The position numbers and the translations under genes were made by a program. This document shows, piece by piece, positions 1 through 8,290 of a DNA stretch of 64,000 nt. The stretch lies in the NCBI RefSeq assembly GCF_022429645.1, contig NZ_CP092480.1:1656501-1720500 (forward strand), read 5' to 3'. This stretch comes from Lutibacter sp. A80. Lineage in GTDB: Bacteria; Bacteroidota; Bacteroidia; Flavobacteriales; Flavobacteriaceae. Each line of letters begins with the position of its first letter. Positions within the stretch are counted from its first letter, which is position 1. The notes below the pieces were generated by a model. That model had not been told where the DNA came from. It ran no database searches and worked only from the letters and a program-made list of their open reading frames with translations.

Positions 1-3000
1 GTAATTTATATTAATACCGAACATGATAAAGCTCGTTTTGGTGATTATTATTTTAGTAATTACAACTACACGGAGCCTAAAAACAATATAACAATAAAAA
101 CATTCTTATTTACGGATAGAAGTATTTATAGACCAAGCCAAACAGTTTATTTTAAAGGTATTTTTATTGAAAAAGACGATGATAAGTCAACACCTTACAC
201 AGACGAGTTTGTAACGGCCTCACTATATAATGTAAATAATGAAAAAATAAGCGAACTAAATTTAAACACCAACGAATTTGGTGCTATTAGTGGTGAATTT
301 ATACTACCAACCAACGGACTTTTAGGGCAATATTCTATTCAATTAATTCAATTAGGACATACTTACCAACGTTATTATTTTTCTGTTGAAGAATATAAAC
401 GCCCAAAATTTGAAACCAATTTTAATCCTATAACCGAAACTTATAAAATTAACGATAGTGTTACAATAACAGGAAATGCTATGGCGTATGCAGGTAGTAC
501 TATTTCTAATGCTAAAGTAACATACCGAGTTCATAGAAAAGTAATCTATCCAAGATGGTTTTATTGGTACAGACCTTATTTTACTCCTTCAGAACCACAA
601 GAAATTACTTATGGAGAAACCTTAACAAACGCTGAAGGAAATTACAATATCACTTTTAAAGCTTTAGCAGATAAAAGCATTGATAAAGAAAATCTACCAA
701 TTTTTTATTATGAAGTAACTGCAGATGTTACCGATATAAATGGTGAAACCAGAAGCGCTTCTACAGTAGTAAAAGTAGGTTACCACGCATTAACTGCTGA
801 AATTAATATAGACAGCCCAATTGATAAAGACACTAAAGAAAACCTGCTAAAAATAGAAACTAAAAACTTAAATAATCAAACTATTTCGGCTAAAGGAAGT
901 GTAAAAATATACAAGCTACAAGCTCCAGAAAACGTTTTAAGAAAACGTGTTTGGACTGCACCAGATTACCAATTATATACTTTTGAAGAATTTAAAACTA
1001 AATTTCCAAATGAAGCTTTTTCTAATGAAGATAATGCAGCAAATTGGAAAAAAAGCAGCCTTGTTTTTAATACCAATTTTAACACCGAAAATAGTACAGA
1101 AATTGCACTTAAAAAAATTAAAAATTGGGAATCGGGTAAATATATTATAGAATTAGAAAGTAAAGATAAATTTGGTCAATTGGTTACCGATAAGCAATTA
1201 ATTACGGTATTTAGTAAAAATGACAAACAAGTTTCAGACAAGCAATTATTCTCTATTTCTCTAAATAAAAACAGCTATAAACCTAACGAAACTGTAACTT
1301 TAAAAGTTGGATCTGCTTCAAAAGATTTAACAGTAACTATTGATATTGAAAAAAATGATAAAATAGTTGACACTCAAATAATTCATTTAAATAATCAAAT
1401 TAAAACACTAAAAATTCCTGTTACAACAAATGATTTAGGCGGATTTGCAATTCATTATAGTTTTACAAATTTCAACACATTTGAAAACGGCACATTGCCA
1501 ATTGTGGTTCCATATCCTGTAAAAGAATTGGAAATAGAAACACTCACATTTAGAGATAAATTACAACCTGGACAAACCGAAACTTGGAGTTTTAAACTAA
1601 AAGGAAATAAAGGAGAAAAAGTAGCAGCTGAATTATTAGCAAGTATGTACGATGCTTCTTTAGATCAATTTAAATCGCATAATTGGCAATTCTACCCAAA
1701 TTCACGTCCTGCTTATTATGCCCAAACTAGCAAAAGAGCGTATCAAAGTTTTCAAACTTCTCGCTTCAAAATTAATAATTTAGAAAATACTTATTACGGA
1801 CTAATACAACAACAGTTTGATGCTTTAAATTGGTTTGGTTTACAATTAAATAGAAACCAAATCCTAATTAGAGGTGTTAGCTCAATCCAAAAATTTAAAA
1901 GTGTTAATAACAACGTAGTTGCTTCAGATATGATTATGGCTGTAGAAGAAAATGAAGAAGATCTTGAGGAAGTTGTTACAGTTGCTTATGGAACAAAAAA
2001 AGATGAAAATGAAATTTTAGAAAATAAAAAAACAGACGTTTCAACAGTAAAAATTCGTACAAATTTTAACGAAACTGCTTTTTTCTTTCCACATTTAAAA
2101 ACAGATAAAGATGGAAACGTAAGCTTTAGTTTTACAATGCCAGAAGCTTTAACACAATGGAAATTACAATTATTAGCTCATACCAAAGAATTAGCAGCTT
2201 CAACCAAAACATTAACCACCGTAACTCAAAAAGAACTGATGGTATTACCAAATCCTCCTCGTTTTTTACGTGAAGGTGATATCATTCAATTTTCTAGTAA
2301 AATTTCAAACATTACAGACAAAAATTTAAACGGAACTGCTCAATTAGTTTTAACGGATGCTATTTCTGGTGAAGAAATCAATCATTTAATAGATGGAAAT
2401 GTAACTTCCAAAAATTTTATGATTGATGCAAAAGGCAATACAAATGTTAATTGGACATTAACAATTCCAGATACTATTCAAGCTGTACAATATAAAATTG
2501 TAGCAAAAGCAGGTGAATTTTCCGATGGAGAACAAAATGTATTACCGGTATTATCAAATAGAATGTTGGTTACCGAAACTTTACCTATGTGGGTTCGCAG
2601 TAATCAAACTAAAACATTCTCTTTAGATAAATTAGTGAATAGTGCTTCGACGCCGCTCAGCGACCGAACATTAAAAAATCACAAATTAACGTTAGAAATC
2701 ACATCAAATCCGGCTTGGTATGCCGTGCAAAGTTTACCGTATTTAATGGAATATCCGTATGAATGTGCTGAACAAACATTCTCGCGTTATTATGCAAACA
2801 CACTGGCAAGTCATATTGCAAATTCAAATCCACGCATTCAAGAAGTATTTAATTTATGGAAAACAAGCGATGAGTTGGTTTCTAATTTAGAGAAAAATGA
2901 AGAGTTGAAATCTATTATTATTCAAGAAACTCCTTGGTTACGTGATGCACAAAGTGAAACCGAACAAAAAAAACGTATTGCTTTATTGTTCGATTTAAAT

Positions 3001-4449
3001 AAAATGAAAAACGAACAAGAAATCGCACTCAATAAATTAAAACAATTACAATTCTCTAACGGTGGTTTTCCTTGGTTTAAAGGAAGTAATTATCCTAATA
3101 GATATATTACGCAGCACATTGCTTCTAGTTATGGACATTTAAAACAATTAAATATTGTTGAAACTTCTGAAACTGATAAAATGATTGTTAAGGCTGTTGA
3201 ATTTTTAGATGATGAGATTTTAGAAGATTATAACAAACTTTTGTCAGAAGCTAAAAAAATTAGAGAAAAAGAAAAAACAACAGCGAAAGGTATAAAAGCT
3301 GAGCAAGAATATTTAGCTAAAAACCATTTAGGGCATACACAATTACATTATTTATATATGCGTAGTTTTTATAGTGAAATTAAAATTCCTACAAAAGTTC
3401 AAACGGCAGTAGATTATTACACAAATCAATCTGCTACATATTGGACAAACTTCAACTTATATTCAAAAGGGATGATTGCTTTGATTCAGCATAGAAATGA
3501 GAATTCTAAAATTACTTCTGAAATAATAAAATCGTTAAAAGAAAACAGTATTACTTCTGAAGAATTAGGAATGTATTGGAAAGAAAATACACCAAGTTGG
3601 TTCTGGTATCAATCACCTATTGAAACACAAGCCTTACTAATTGAAGTGTTTTCTGAAATAGAAAATGACATAAAAATTGTTGATGAATTAAAAATTTGGC
3701 TACTTAAAAACAAACAAACTAATAGTTGGAAAACTACCAAAGCAACTACTGTAGCTGTGTATGCATTATTATTACAAGGAAGCGATTGGCTATCTATTAA
3801 TGAATCTGTTGAAGTAACAGTAGGAAACAAAAAAATTGAACCTTCAAAATTAGAAAACGTAAAAGTTGAAGCTGGAACAGGTTATTTTAAAACTTCGTGG
3901 AGTGGCAATGAAATTACTTCAGAAATGGGAGAAGTAACGCTTTCTAAAAAAGACGAAGGCATTGCTTGGGGCGGTTTGTATTGGCAATATTTTGAAGATT
4001 TAGATAAAATAACTTCAGCAGAAACTCCTTTAAAATTGAGTAAAAAATTATTCTTGAAATCGAATACTGATACAGGAAAAGAGTTAACAGAAATTACTGA
4101 AACTTCTAACTTAAAATTAGGTGATTTAATTACAGTTCGCATTGAATTAAAAGTTGATAGACCAATGGAATTTGTACATATGAAAGATATGCGAGCAAGT
4201 GGTTTAGAACCTATAAATGTAATCTCTAGCTACAAATGGCAAGATGGTTTAGGTTATTACGAAAGCACAAAAGATGCATCAACTAACTTTTTTATGGAGC
4301 GTTTACCAAAAGGTGTGTATGTTTTTGAATACGATTTACGCGTAAACAATGCAGGAAACTTCAGCAACGGAATTACAACCATACAAAGTATGTATGCTCC
4401 AGAATTTAGCAGCCATAGTGAAGGTATTAGAATAGAAATTGGAGATTAG
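1..4449 (+). CDS. Alpha-2-macroglobulin family protein, 5'-truncated by the window edge
   Basis: The reading frame is open from base 1, so the ATG at 481 is internal and the true start lies upstream. About 1482 residues are visible. The first 60 codons include TDRSIYRPSQTVYFKG, a typical MG2 domain signature. A thioester-domain motif CAEQ (CxEQ) is encoded at 2764-2775 in the context YPYECAEQTFSRYYAN, so covalent trapping of attacking proteases is possible. The macroglobulin core NFNETAFFFPHL is also present. Bacterial members are envelope proteins thought to guard against proteases, often alongside PBP1C; no pbpC lies downstream here. Two oddities: TonB-receptor plug-like motifs at 1861-2001, and a GC-rich repeat fragment in frame at 2645-2667. 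Family assignment is firm; subcellular location cannot be judged because the N-terminus is missing. Confidence 0.93.
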   Translation, partial: VIYINTEHDKARFGDYYFSNYNYTEPKNNITIKTFLFTDRSIYRPSQTVYFKGIFIEKDDDKSTPYTDEFVTASLYNVNNEKISELNLNTNEFGAISGEFILPTNGLLGQYSIQLIQLGHTYQRYYFSVEEYKRPKFETNFNPITETYKINDSVTITGNAMAYAGSTISNAKVTYRVHRKVIYPRWFYWYRPYFTPSEPQEITYGETLTNAEGNYNITFKALADKSIDKENLPIFYYEVTADVTDINGETRSASTVVKVGYHALTAEINIDSPIDKDTKENLLKIETKNLNNQTISAKGSVKIYKLQAPENVLRKRVWTAPDYQLYTFEEFKTKFPNEAFSNEDNAANWKKSSLVFNTNFNTENSTEIALKKIKNWESGKYIIELESKDKFGQLVTDKQLITVFSKNDKQVSDKQLFSISLNKNSYKPNETVTLKVGSASKDLTVTIDIEKNDKIVDTQIIHLNNQIKTLKIPVTTNDLGGFAIHYSFTNFNTFENGTLPIVVPYPVKELEIETLTFRDKLQPGQTETWSFKLKGNKGEKVAAELLASMYDASLDQFKSHNWQFYPNSRPAYYAQTSKRAYQSFQTSRFKINNLENTYYGLIQQQFDALNWFGLQLNRNQILIRGVSSIQKFKSVNNNVVASDMIMAVEENEEDLEEVVTVAYGTKKDENEILENKKTDVSTVKIRTNFNETAFFFPHLKTDKDGNVSFSFTMPEALTQWKLQLLAHTKELAASTKTLTTVTQKELMVLPNPPRFLREGDIIQFSSKISNITDKNLNGTAQLVLTDAISGEEINHLIDGNVTSKNFMIDAKGNTNVNWTLTIPDTIQAVQYKIVAKAGEFSDGEQNVLPVLSNRMLVTETLPMWVRSNQTKTFSLDKLVNSASTPLSDRTLKNHKLTLEITSNPAWYAVQSLPYLMEYPYECAEQTFSRYYANTLASHIANSNPRIQEVFNLWKTSDELVSNLEKNEELKSIIIQETPWLRDAQSETEQKKRIALLFDLNKMKNEQEIALNKLKQLQFSNGGFPWFKGSNYPNRYITQHIASSYGHLKQLNIVETSETDKMIVKAVEFLDDEILEDYNKLLSEAKKIREKEKTTAKGIKAEQEYLAKNHLGHTQLHYLYMRSFYSEIKIPTKVQTAVDYYTNQSATYWTNFNLYSKGMIALIQHRNENSKITSEIIKSLKENSITSEELGMYWKENTPSWFWYQSPIETQALLIEVFSEIENDIKIVDELKIWLLKNKQTNSWKTTKATTVAVYALLLQGSDWLSINESVEVTVGNKKIEPSKLENVKVEAGTGYFKTSWSGNEITSEMGEVTLSKKDEGIAWGGLYWQYFEDLDKITSAETPLKLSKKLFLKSNTDTGKELTEITETSNLKLGDLITVRIELKVDRPMEFVHMKDMRASGLEPINVISSYKWQDGLGYYESTKDASTNFFMERLPKGVYVFEYDLRVNNAGNFSNGITTIQSMYAPEFSSHSEGIRIEIGD
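2645..2667 (+). repeat. REP-like half element inside the macroglobulin coding sequence
   Basis: This 23-base stretch is far richer in GC than its surroundings. Its core gacNccgctcagNgaNc matches the left arm of the intergenic palindrome at 4493-4528. It is in frame and encodes about nine residues (around ASTPLSDRT) between the segments SLDKLVN and NHKLTLEITSNP. I infer it is a captured piece of a dispersed repeat. Confidence 0.55.
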
Positions 4450-4492
4450 TTGATAGTTGATGGTAAAATAATAATTTAGTTAACCTAAGCTG

Positions 4493-4528
4493 AGACTCCG
4501 CTCAGTGATCAGTTACTGAGCGGAGTCT
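4493..4528. repeat. Perfect inverted repeat, REP-like
   Basis: The arms agactccgctcag (4493-4505) and ctgagcggagtct (4516-4528) are perfectly complementary around a 10-base loop. It is GC-rich against an AT-rich background and lies 44 bases after the macroglobulin stop. There is no T-tract, so a dispersed REP-like palindrome is likelier than an intrinsic terminator, though it could protect mRNA 3' ends. Confidence 0.7.
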
Positions 4529-4551
4529 AAGTGTTATTTAAAATTGGTTGT

Positions 4552-4619
4552 CAGGTTGAGCTTGTCGAAATCCATTGTTACTTTGCAACAAATTGTTATA
4601 TTTCGACAAGCTCAATATG
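4552..4619. repeat. Second inverted repeat, REP-like
   Basis: The arms ttgagcttgtcgaaat (4556-4571) and atttcgacaagctcaa (4600-4615) are perfect complements over 16 bases; the match continues imperfectly outward, with tca at 4551-4553 facing tga at 4618-4620. The loop is 28 bases. It sits directly after the first palindrome between two convergent genes. Sequences of this type recur in many flavobacterial intergenic regions. Confidence 0.7.
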
Positions 4620-4669
4620 ACCTCTGAATTTATTTTTTATAGAGTTCTTCTTATAATTCAACTAAATTA

Positions 4670-6229
4670 TTATTCAGAAAGAAGTTTAGAATCGTAATAA
4701 TTAACATCCATAAGTTTTAATCTTTTAGTATGTTTTATTAAACGTTCTTTATAGTCTTCCCAATTTCTTAAAGAAGTTGGCGTCCAACCGATTTCAGAAT
4801 GACCAATAATTCTAGGAAATACCATATATTCAATATCATCCATTGTTGTAATTGTCTCAGTCCATAAAGGAGATTCTATACCTAAAATATTTTCTTTTTT
4901 AACACCCTTAATAAAAGTATCTGGAGTCCATAAATAAGCGCTATCCAATTCTATATAACCAGCCCAATTTAAACCTATATTAGTTAAAGAATCGTACTTC
5001 ATATCCAAATAAGTTTTTGTTGAAGGTGATACTATAACTTTTGAATTTTGAGCAACTCCTTTTTTAGCATTCTCTTCTTTAGCCCAAAATTGAACAATAG
5101 CCTCATTTTTAAGATCTGCATGAGCTATTTCATCCCAACCAATTACTGTTTTATTATAAGAGTTAACAATATCTTGAACTCTATTAATAAAAGGTATATA
5201 ATCTTCCATATCTGTAACATGAGATTCGTCTCCTCCAATATGAATATATGGGCCAGGTGTTAATGCTACTAATTCTTTAACCACATCATCAATAAATTTA
5301 TATGTAATTTCTTTACTTGTACATAAGGTGCTAAAACCAACTTTTATTCCTGTATATAATTCTGGAGATTTACCATTACAATTTAATTCTGGATACGATG
5401 CCAATGCTGCATTTGTATGCCCTGGCATATCAATTTCTGGAATTACAGTAATATAGTTAGCTGCTGCATATGCCACAATTTCTTTATACTGTTCTTGTGT
5501 ATAAAAACCTCCTTCGCCTCCACCAACCTCAGTAGAACCACCAATTGTTGTAAGTTTTGGCCACGATTTAATTTCAATTCTCCAACCTTGATCATCAGAT
5601 AAATGTAAATGAAGCACATTAATTTTATAAGCCGCAAGTAAATCTATATAGTGTTTAACATCTTCAACATCAAAAAAGTGACGTGCAACATCTAACATTG
5701 CACCTCTATATGCATATTCCGGATAATCTTTAATTTCTCCAGTTGGAATAAACCAAGATTTTTCTTGCAATTGTTTAGACTCTATTTCATCTGGTAAAAT
5801 TTGACGCAATGTTTGAATCCCCCTAAAAACACCTTCTACAGTAGCAGATTCAACTACTATTGTTTCTTCAGAAATAGTTAATTTATAACCTTCACTTCCA
5901 AATTCAGCATCTAAATCTGTTATATTCAAATAAATATTATTAGGTTTTGAAGTTTCAGATCCAATTTCTACTGGTAAATTAAAACCTGTAGCAGGACTTA
6001 TAAATGATGCTAAAGAATTTCCAATTTCTAATAATTCTTTTGAATTATTATTTACAAGAATTTTAGTTTTAGCATTTAGTTCAAATGAACTTCCTGTTTC
6101 TAGTAATGAAACCGGTTTTGGAAACAATACAGTTTCCGAAAGATTTAATTGTGGATTACCTGAACATGAAGTGATTAAAATTATTGAAAAGAAAAATAAT
6201 ACTTGGTTAAATAGTTTAATATGCATCAT
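4670..6229 (-). CDS. Beta-N-acetylhexosaminidase, GH20, lipoprotein
   Basis: A 519-residue glycoside hydrolase family 20 enzyme releasing terminal beta-GlcNAc or GalNAc. The N-terminus is a lipoprotein signal (FFFSIILITSC, Cys22), so it should be anchored in the envelope. A GH20b-like N-terminal domain (about residues 30-165) precedes the TIM barrel, which starts near YAYRGAMLDVARHFF. The catalytic pair is in HIGGDESH (Asp334, Glu335), and LHLHLSDDQGWR is the conserved active-site strand. Length is normal for bacterial members. The start could be Met1 or Met2 (6229 or 6226). It is convergent with the macroglobulin gene and stands alone; chitin oligomers, host glycans or peptidoglycan GlcNAc are all possible substrates. 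Confidence 0.93.
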   Translation of the reverse strand: MMHIKLFNQVLFFFSIILITSCSGNPQLNLSETVLFPKPVSLLETGSSFELNAKTKILVNNNSKELLEIGNSLASFISPATGFNLPVEIGSETSKPNNIYLNITDLDAEFGSEGYKLTISEETIVVESATVEGVFRGIQTLRQILPDEIESKQLQEKSWFIPTGEIKDYPEYAYRGAMLDVARHFFDVEDVKHYIDLLAAYKINVLHLHLSDDQGWRIEIKSWPKLTTIGGSTEVGGGEGGFYTQEQYKEIVAYAAANYITVIPEIDMPGHTNAALASYPELNCNGKSPELYTGIKVGFSTLCTSKEITYKFIDDVVKELVALTPGPYIHIGGDESHVTDMEDYIPFINRVQDIVNSYNKTVIGWDEIAHADLKNEAIVQFWAKEENAKKGVAQNSKVIVSPSTKTYLDMKYDSLTNIGLNWAGYIELDSAYLWTPDTFIKGVKKENILGIESPLWTETITTMDDIEYMVFPRIIGHSEIGWTPTSLRNWEDYKERLIKHTKRLKLMDVNYYDSKLLSE

Positions 6230-6362
6230 AAAAAAATATAAATTAAATGACTGATTAAATTACAAATTTTTAAATAATTATCAATCCATTTTTTAAAATA
6301 TTTTATTGAAGATACTTTTAAAATTCAAAAACTAAAATCTTATTATTAAAAATAAAAAAGCA

Positions 6363-6812
6363 CTATTTAATTTTTATATTCTCAACCTCGTCAATAGTAT
6401 AAGATTCAGAAAAACCAAAAATTGTATATTTAATTTCGCCTTTATATTTTACTTCAATTTTTTTACTAAAAATACTACCGATTAAACCACTAATATTCTT
6501 ATTTGAAAAAATACTATCTGTAGGAATATTTACTTTTAACGGTATTGTAAATTCCTTTTTGGCAGGTACATCAAAATTTTCTGTTGCTATAGTTGCCATT
6601 TGATTACCATTTACAAAAACTTTAATTTCATCAGTTTTCAATTTACCACCAATATCATTCGGATTTTTAAACATAGCATCACCTTTTAAAGTAATATATG
6701 TTTTTGTAGATGCTGCAACTTCTATATTTGAAACACCTATAAATTCAGGCGCTTCCTTTACCGTACAACTATGCAAACAACATATAAGTACAAATACAAC
6801 TATTTTTTTCAT
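6363..6812 (-). CDS. LEA type 2-like lipoprotein
   Basis: A 149-residue protein with a lipoprotein signal (VFVLICCLHSC, Cys16). The rest resembles a LEA14/WHy (water stress and hypersensitive response) immunoglobulin-like fold: a segment around FKNPNDIGGKLKTDEIKVFV is the usual core (NPN...), followed by alternating beta-strands. Such small Bacteroidota lipoproteins have no assigned function. It is divergent from kdsA with about 130 bases between, and separated from the GH20 gene by a 133-base AT-rich gap. Confidence 0.72.
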   Translation of the reverse strand: MKKIVVFVLICCLHSCTVKEAPEFIGVSNIEVAASTKTYITLKGDAMFKNPNDIGGKLKTDEIKVFVNGNQMATIATENFDVPAKKEFTIPLKVNIPTDSIFSNKNISGLIGSIFSKKIEVKYKGEIKYTIFGFSESYTIDEVENIKIK

Positions 6813-6916
6813 TATTTTTAATTTCTAAATCGCTGGTAAATTAAGAATAATTTATTTTTTAAAATTACCTTTTATTCAATTTAAATTTTTAATACTTAAA
6901 CTTTTCAAAGTTATTC

Positions 6917-6924
6917 TATCTTTG
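6917..6924 (+). promoter_or_regulatory. kdsA promoter -7 box
   Basis: TATCTTTG matches the Bacteroidota -7 consensus TAnnTTTG exactly and ends 15 bases before the kdsA ATG. No convincing -33 TTG was seen. The box covers the TTG at 6922, which makes that upstream in-frame codon impossible as the translation start. Confidence 0.65.
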
Positions 6925-6939
6925 CAAAAAAACATTAAA

Positions 6940-7758
6940 ATGGACTTAAACCTAATTCCTAACATAAAACATACAACTAGTAATAACTTTTTTTTACTAG
7001 CAGGACCTTGTGCAATTGAGGGTGAAGAAATGGCGCTTCGTATTGCAGAACATATTTTAAAAGTTACAGACAAACTACAAATTCCATTTATTTTTAAAGG
7101 AAGTTTTAAAAAAGCAAATAGAAGTAGAATTGATAGTTTTACTGGAATTGGTGATGAAAAAGCTTTAAAAATATTACAAAAAGTTTCAGATACTTTTAAT
7201 GTTCCAACTGTTACCGATATTCATACAAATGAAGATGCTGCAATAGCGGCTGAATATGTTGATGTATTACAAATTCCTGCTTTTTTAGTGCGACAAACAG
7301 ATTTAGTTGTAGCTGCTGCTAAAACGGGTAAAGTTGTAAACTTAAAAAAAGGTCAGTTTATGAGTCCTTCTGCTATGAAACATGCAGTTCAAAAAGTTAA
7401 AGATAGTGGAAACGATAAAGCTTGGATAACTGACAGAGGAACTATGTTTGGTTACCAAGATATGATTGTTGATTTTAGAGGAATTCCTGAAATGCAACAA
7501 TTTGCACCTACTGTTTTAGATGTTACACATTCTTTACAACAACCAAACCAAACAAGTGGTGTTACTGGTGGTAGACCTGATATGATTGAAACCATTGCCA
7601 GAGCTGGAATTGCAATTGGTGTTGATGGCTTATTTTTAGAAACACATTTCGACCCTAAAAATGCAAAAAGCGATGGTGCTAATATGTTAGATTTACAATA
7701 TTTAGAAAAATTGCTAAGTAATTTAGTAGCAATTAGAAAAACTATAAATAGTCTTTAA
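6940..7758 (+). CDS. kdsA: 3-deoxy-8-phosphooctulonate synthase
   Basis: KDO-8-phosphate synthase condenses phosphoenolpyruvate with arabinose 5-phosphate on the way to the KDO of lipopolysaccharide; cytosolic TIM-barrel enzyme. Family motifs are FLLAGPCAIEGEE near the N-terminus, IFKGSFKKANRSR, TDIHT, LKKGQFMSP and LDVTHSLQ. At 272 residues it has the normal length. ATG at 6940 is chosen over the in-frame TTG at 6922 because the TTG lies inside the promoter box. No other LPS gene is adjacent, so it appears to be transcribed alone. Confidence 0.96.
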   Translation: MDLNLIPNIKHTTSNNFFLLAGPCAIEGEEMALRIAEHILKVTDKLQIPFIFKGSFKKANRSRIDSFTGIGDEKALKILQKVSDTFNVPTVTDIHTNEDAAIAAEYVDVLQIPAFLVRQTDLVVAAAKTGKVVNLKKGQFMSPSAMKHAVQKVKDSGNDKAWITDRGTMFGYQDMIVDFRGIPEMQQFAPTVLDVTHSLQQPNQTSGVTGGRPDMIETIARAGIAIGVDGLFLETHFDPKNAKSDGANMLDLQYLEKLLSNLVAIRKTINSL

Positions 7759-7847
7759 TATTAAATATTAAGCAAAATTTAGTTCAGAATCTTATTAAAT
7801 ACAATTATTATAAGGTTTTGAAATAAATTTAGGATTAGGGATATTTT

Positions 7848-8225
7848 TTAAATAAACCATGCTTTTTTACTATTTTCAACTGAAGCAATTCCATCTTTTA
7901 AAAGCTGAGAAAACATCAACTCATCAAAATTATCTAAAGATTTTACTTGAAGCGAACGTACTTGCTTTCTATTATTGTAGTTTTTTAATTCTGGGTATTT
8001 TTCTTCTAAAATAATACCATGTACAAAAGCAACATCAACAAAATTGGTTCCTTTTAGCACATTTAAATACAATACGGGCTTTTTATCAATACAAAAAAAA
8101 GGAATTTTAAAACTATATTTTTCTTCAATTTGAGGCGCTACTTTTACTATTACACCTCGTAAATAAAGCATAATTGATTGATAAGGCTCAACCTGATTGT
8201 AAAAATATTCGTCTATTGGATTCAT
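7848..8225 (-). CDS. DUF1801 family protein
   Basis: A 125-residue soluble protein of the DUF1801 (YdhG-like) family: it begins MNPIDEYFYNQVEPYQSIM and contains the basic, aromatic-rich IEEKYSFKIPFFCIDKKPVLYLN segment typical of the fold (given here as family recognition, not function). No catalytic residues are known. It lies downstream of nrdJ on the same strand, but the nrdJ terminator T-tract runs straight into its ATG, so it probably depends on read-through or has an unusually placed promoter. It is convergent with kdsA. Confidence 0.75.
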   Translation of the reverse strand: MNPIDEYFYNQVEPYQSIMLYLRGVIVKVAPQIEEKYSFKIPFFCIDKKPVLYLNVLKGTNFVDVAFVHGIILEEKYPELKNYNNRKQVRSLQVKSLDNFDELMFSQLLKDGIASVENSKKAWFI

Positions 8226-8228
8226 AAA

Positions 8229-8265
8229 AAAACACCAACAATATATTAAATTTTGTTGGTGTTTT
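8229..8265 (-). terminator. Intrinsic terminator of nrdJ
   Basis: The complementary arms lie at 8229-8241 (plus-strand aaaacaccaacaa) and 8253-8265, a perfect 13-bp stem with an 11-base loop. Read on the minus strand the stem is followed by about seven T and then directly by the ATG of the DUF1801 gene. Confidence 0.8.
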
Positions 8266-8290
8266 AATTGTTTAATATTAATTTAAATTC

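Noticed and set aside
481-4449. Taking the ATG at 481 as the start of the macroglobulin gene
   Set aside because: The same frame is open back to base 1 and encodes an MG2 motif (TDRSIYRPSQTVYFKG), so 481 is internal.
5048-5637. Open frames opposite the GH20 gene
   Set aside because: Shadow frames of a well-supported coding sequence with no family similarity and no promoter. The same applies to other short antisense frames across the window.
6922-6939. Upstream TTG start for kdsA
   Set aside because: The TTG lies within the exact -7 box TATCTTTG, so it would not be on the mRNA.
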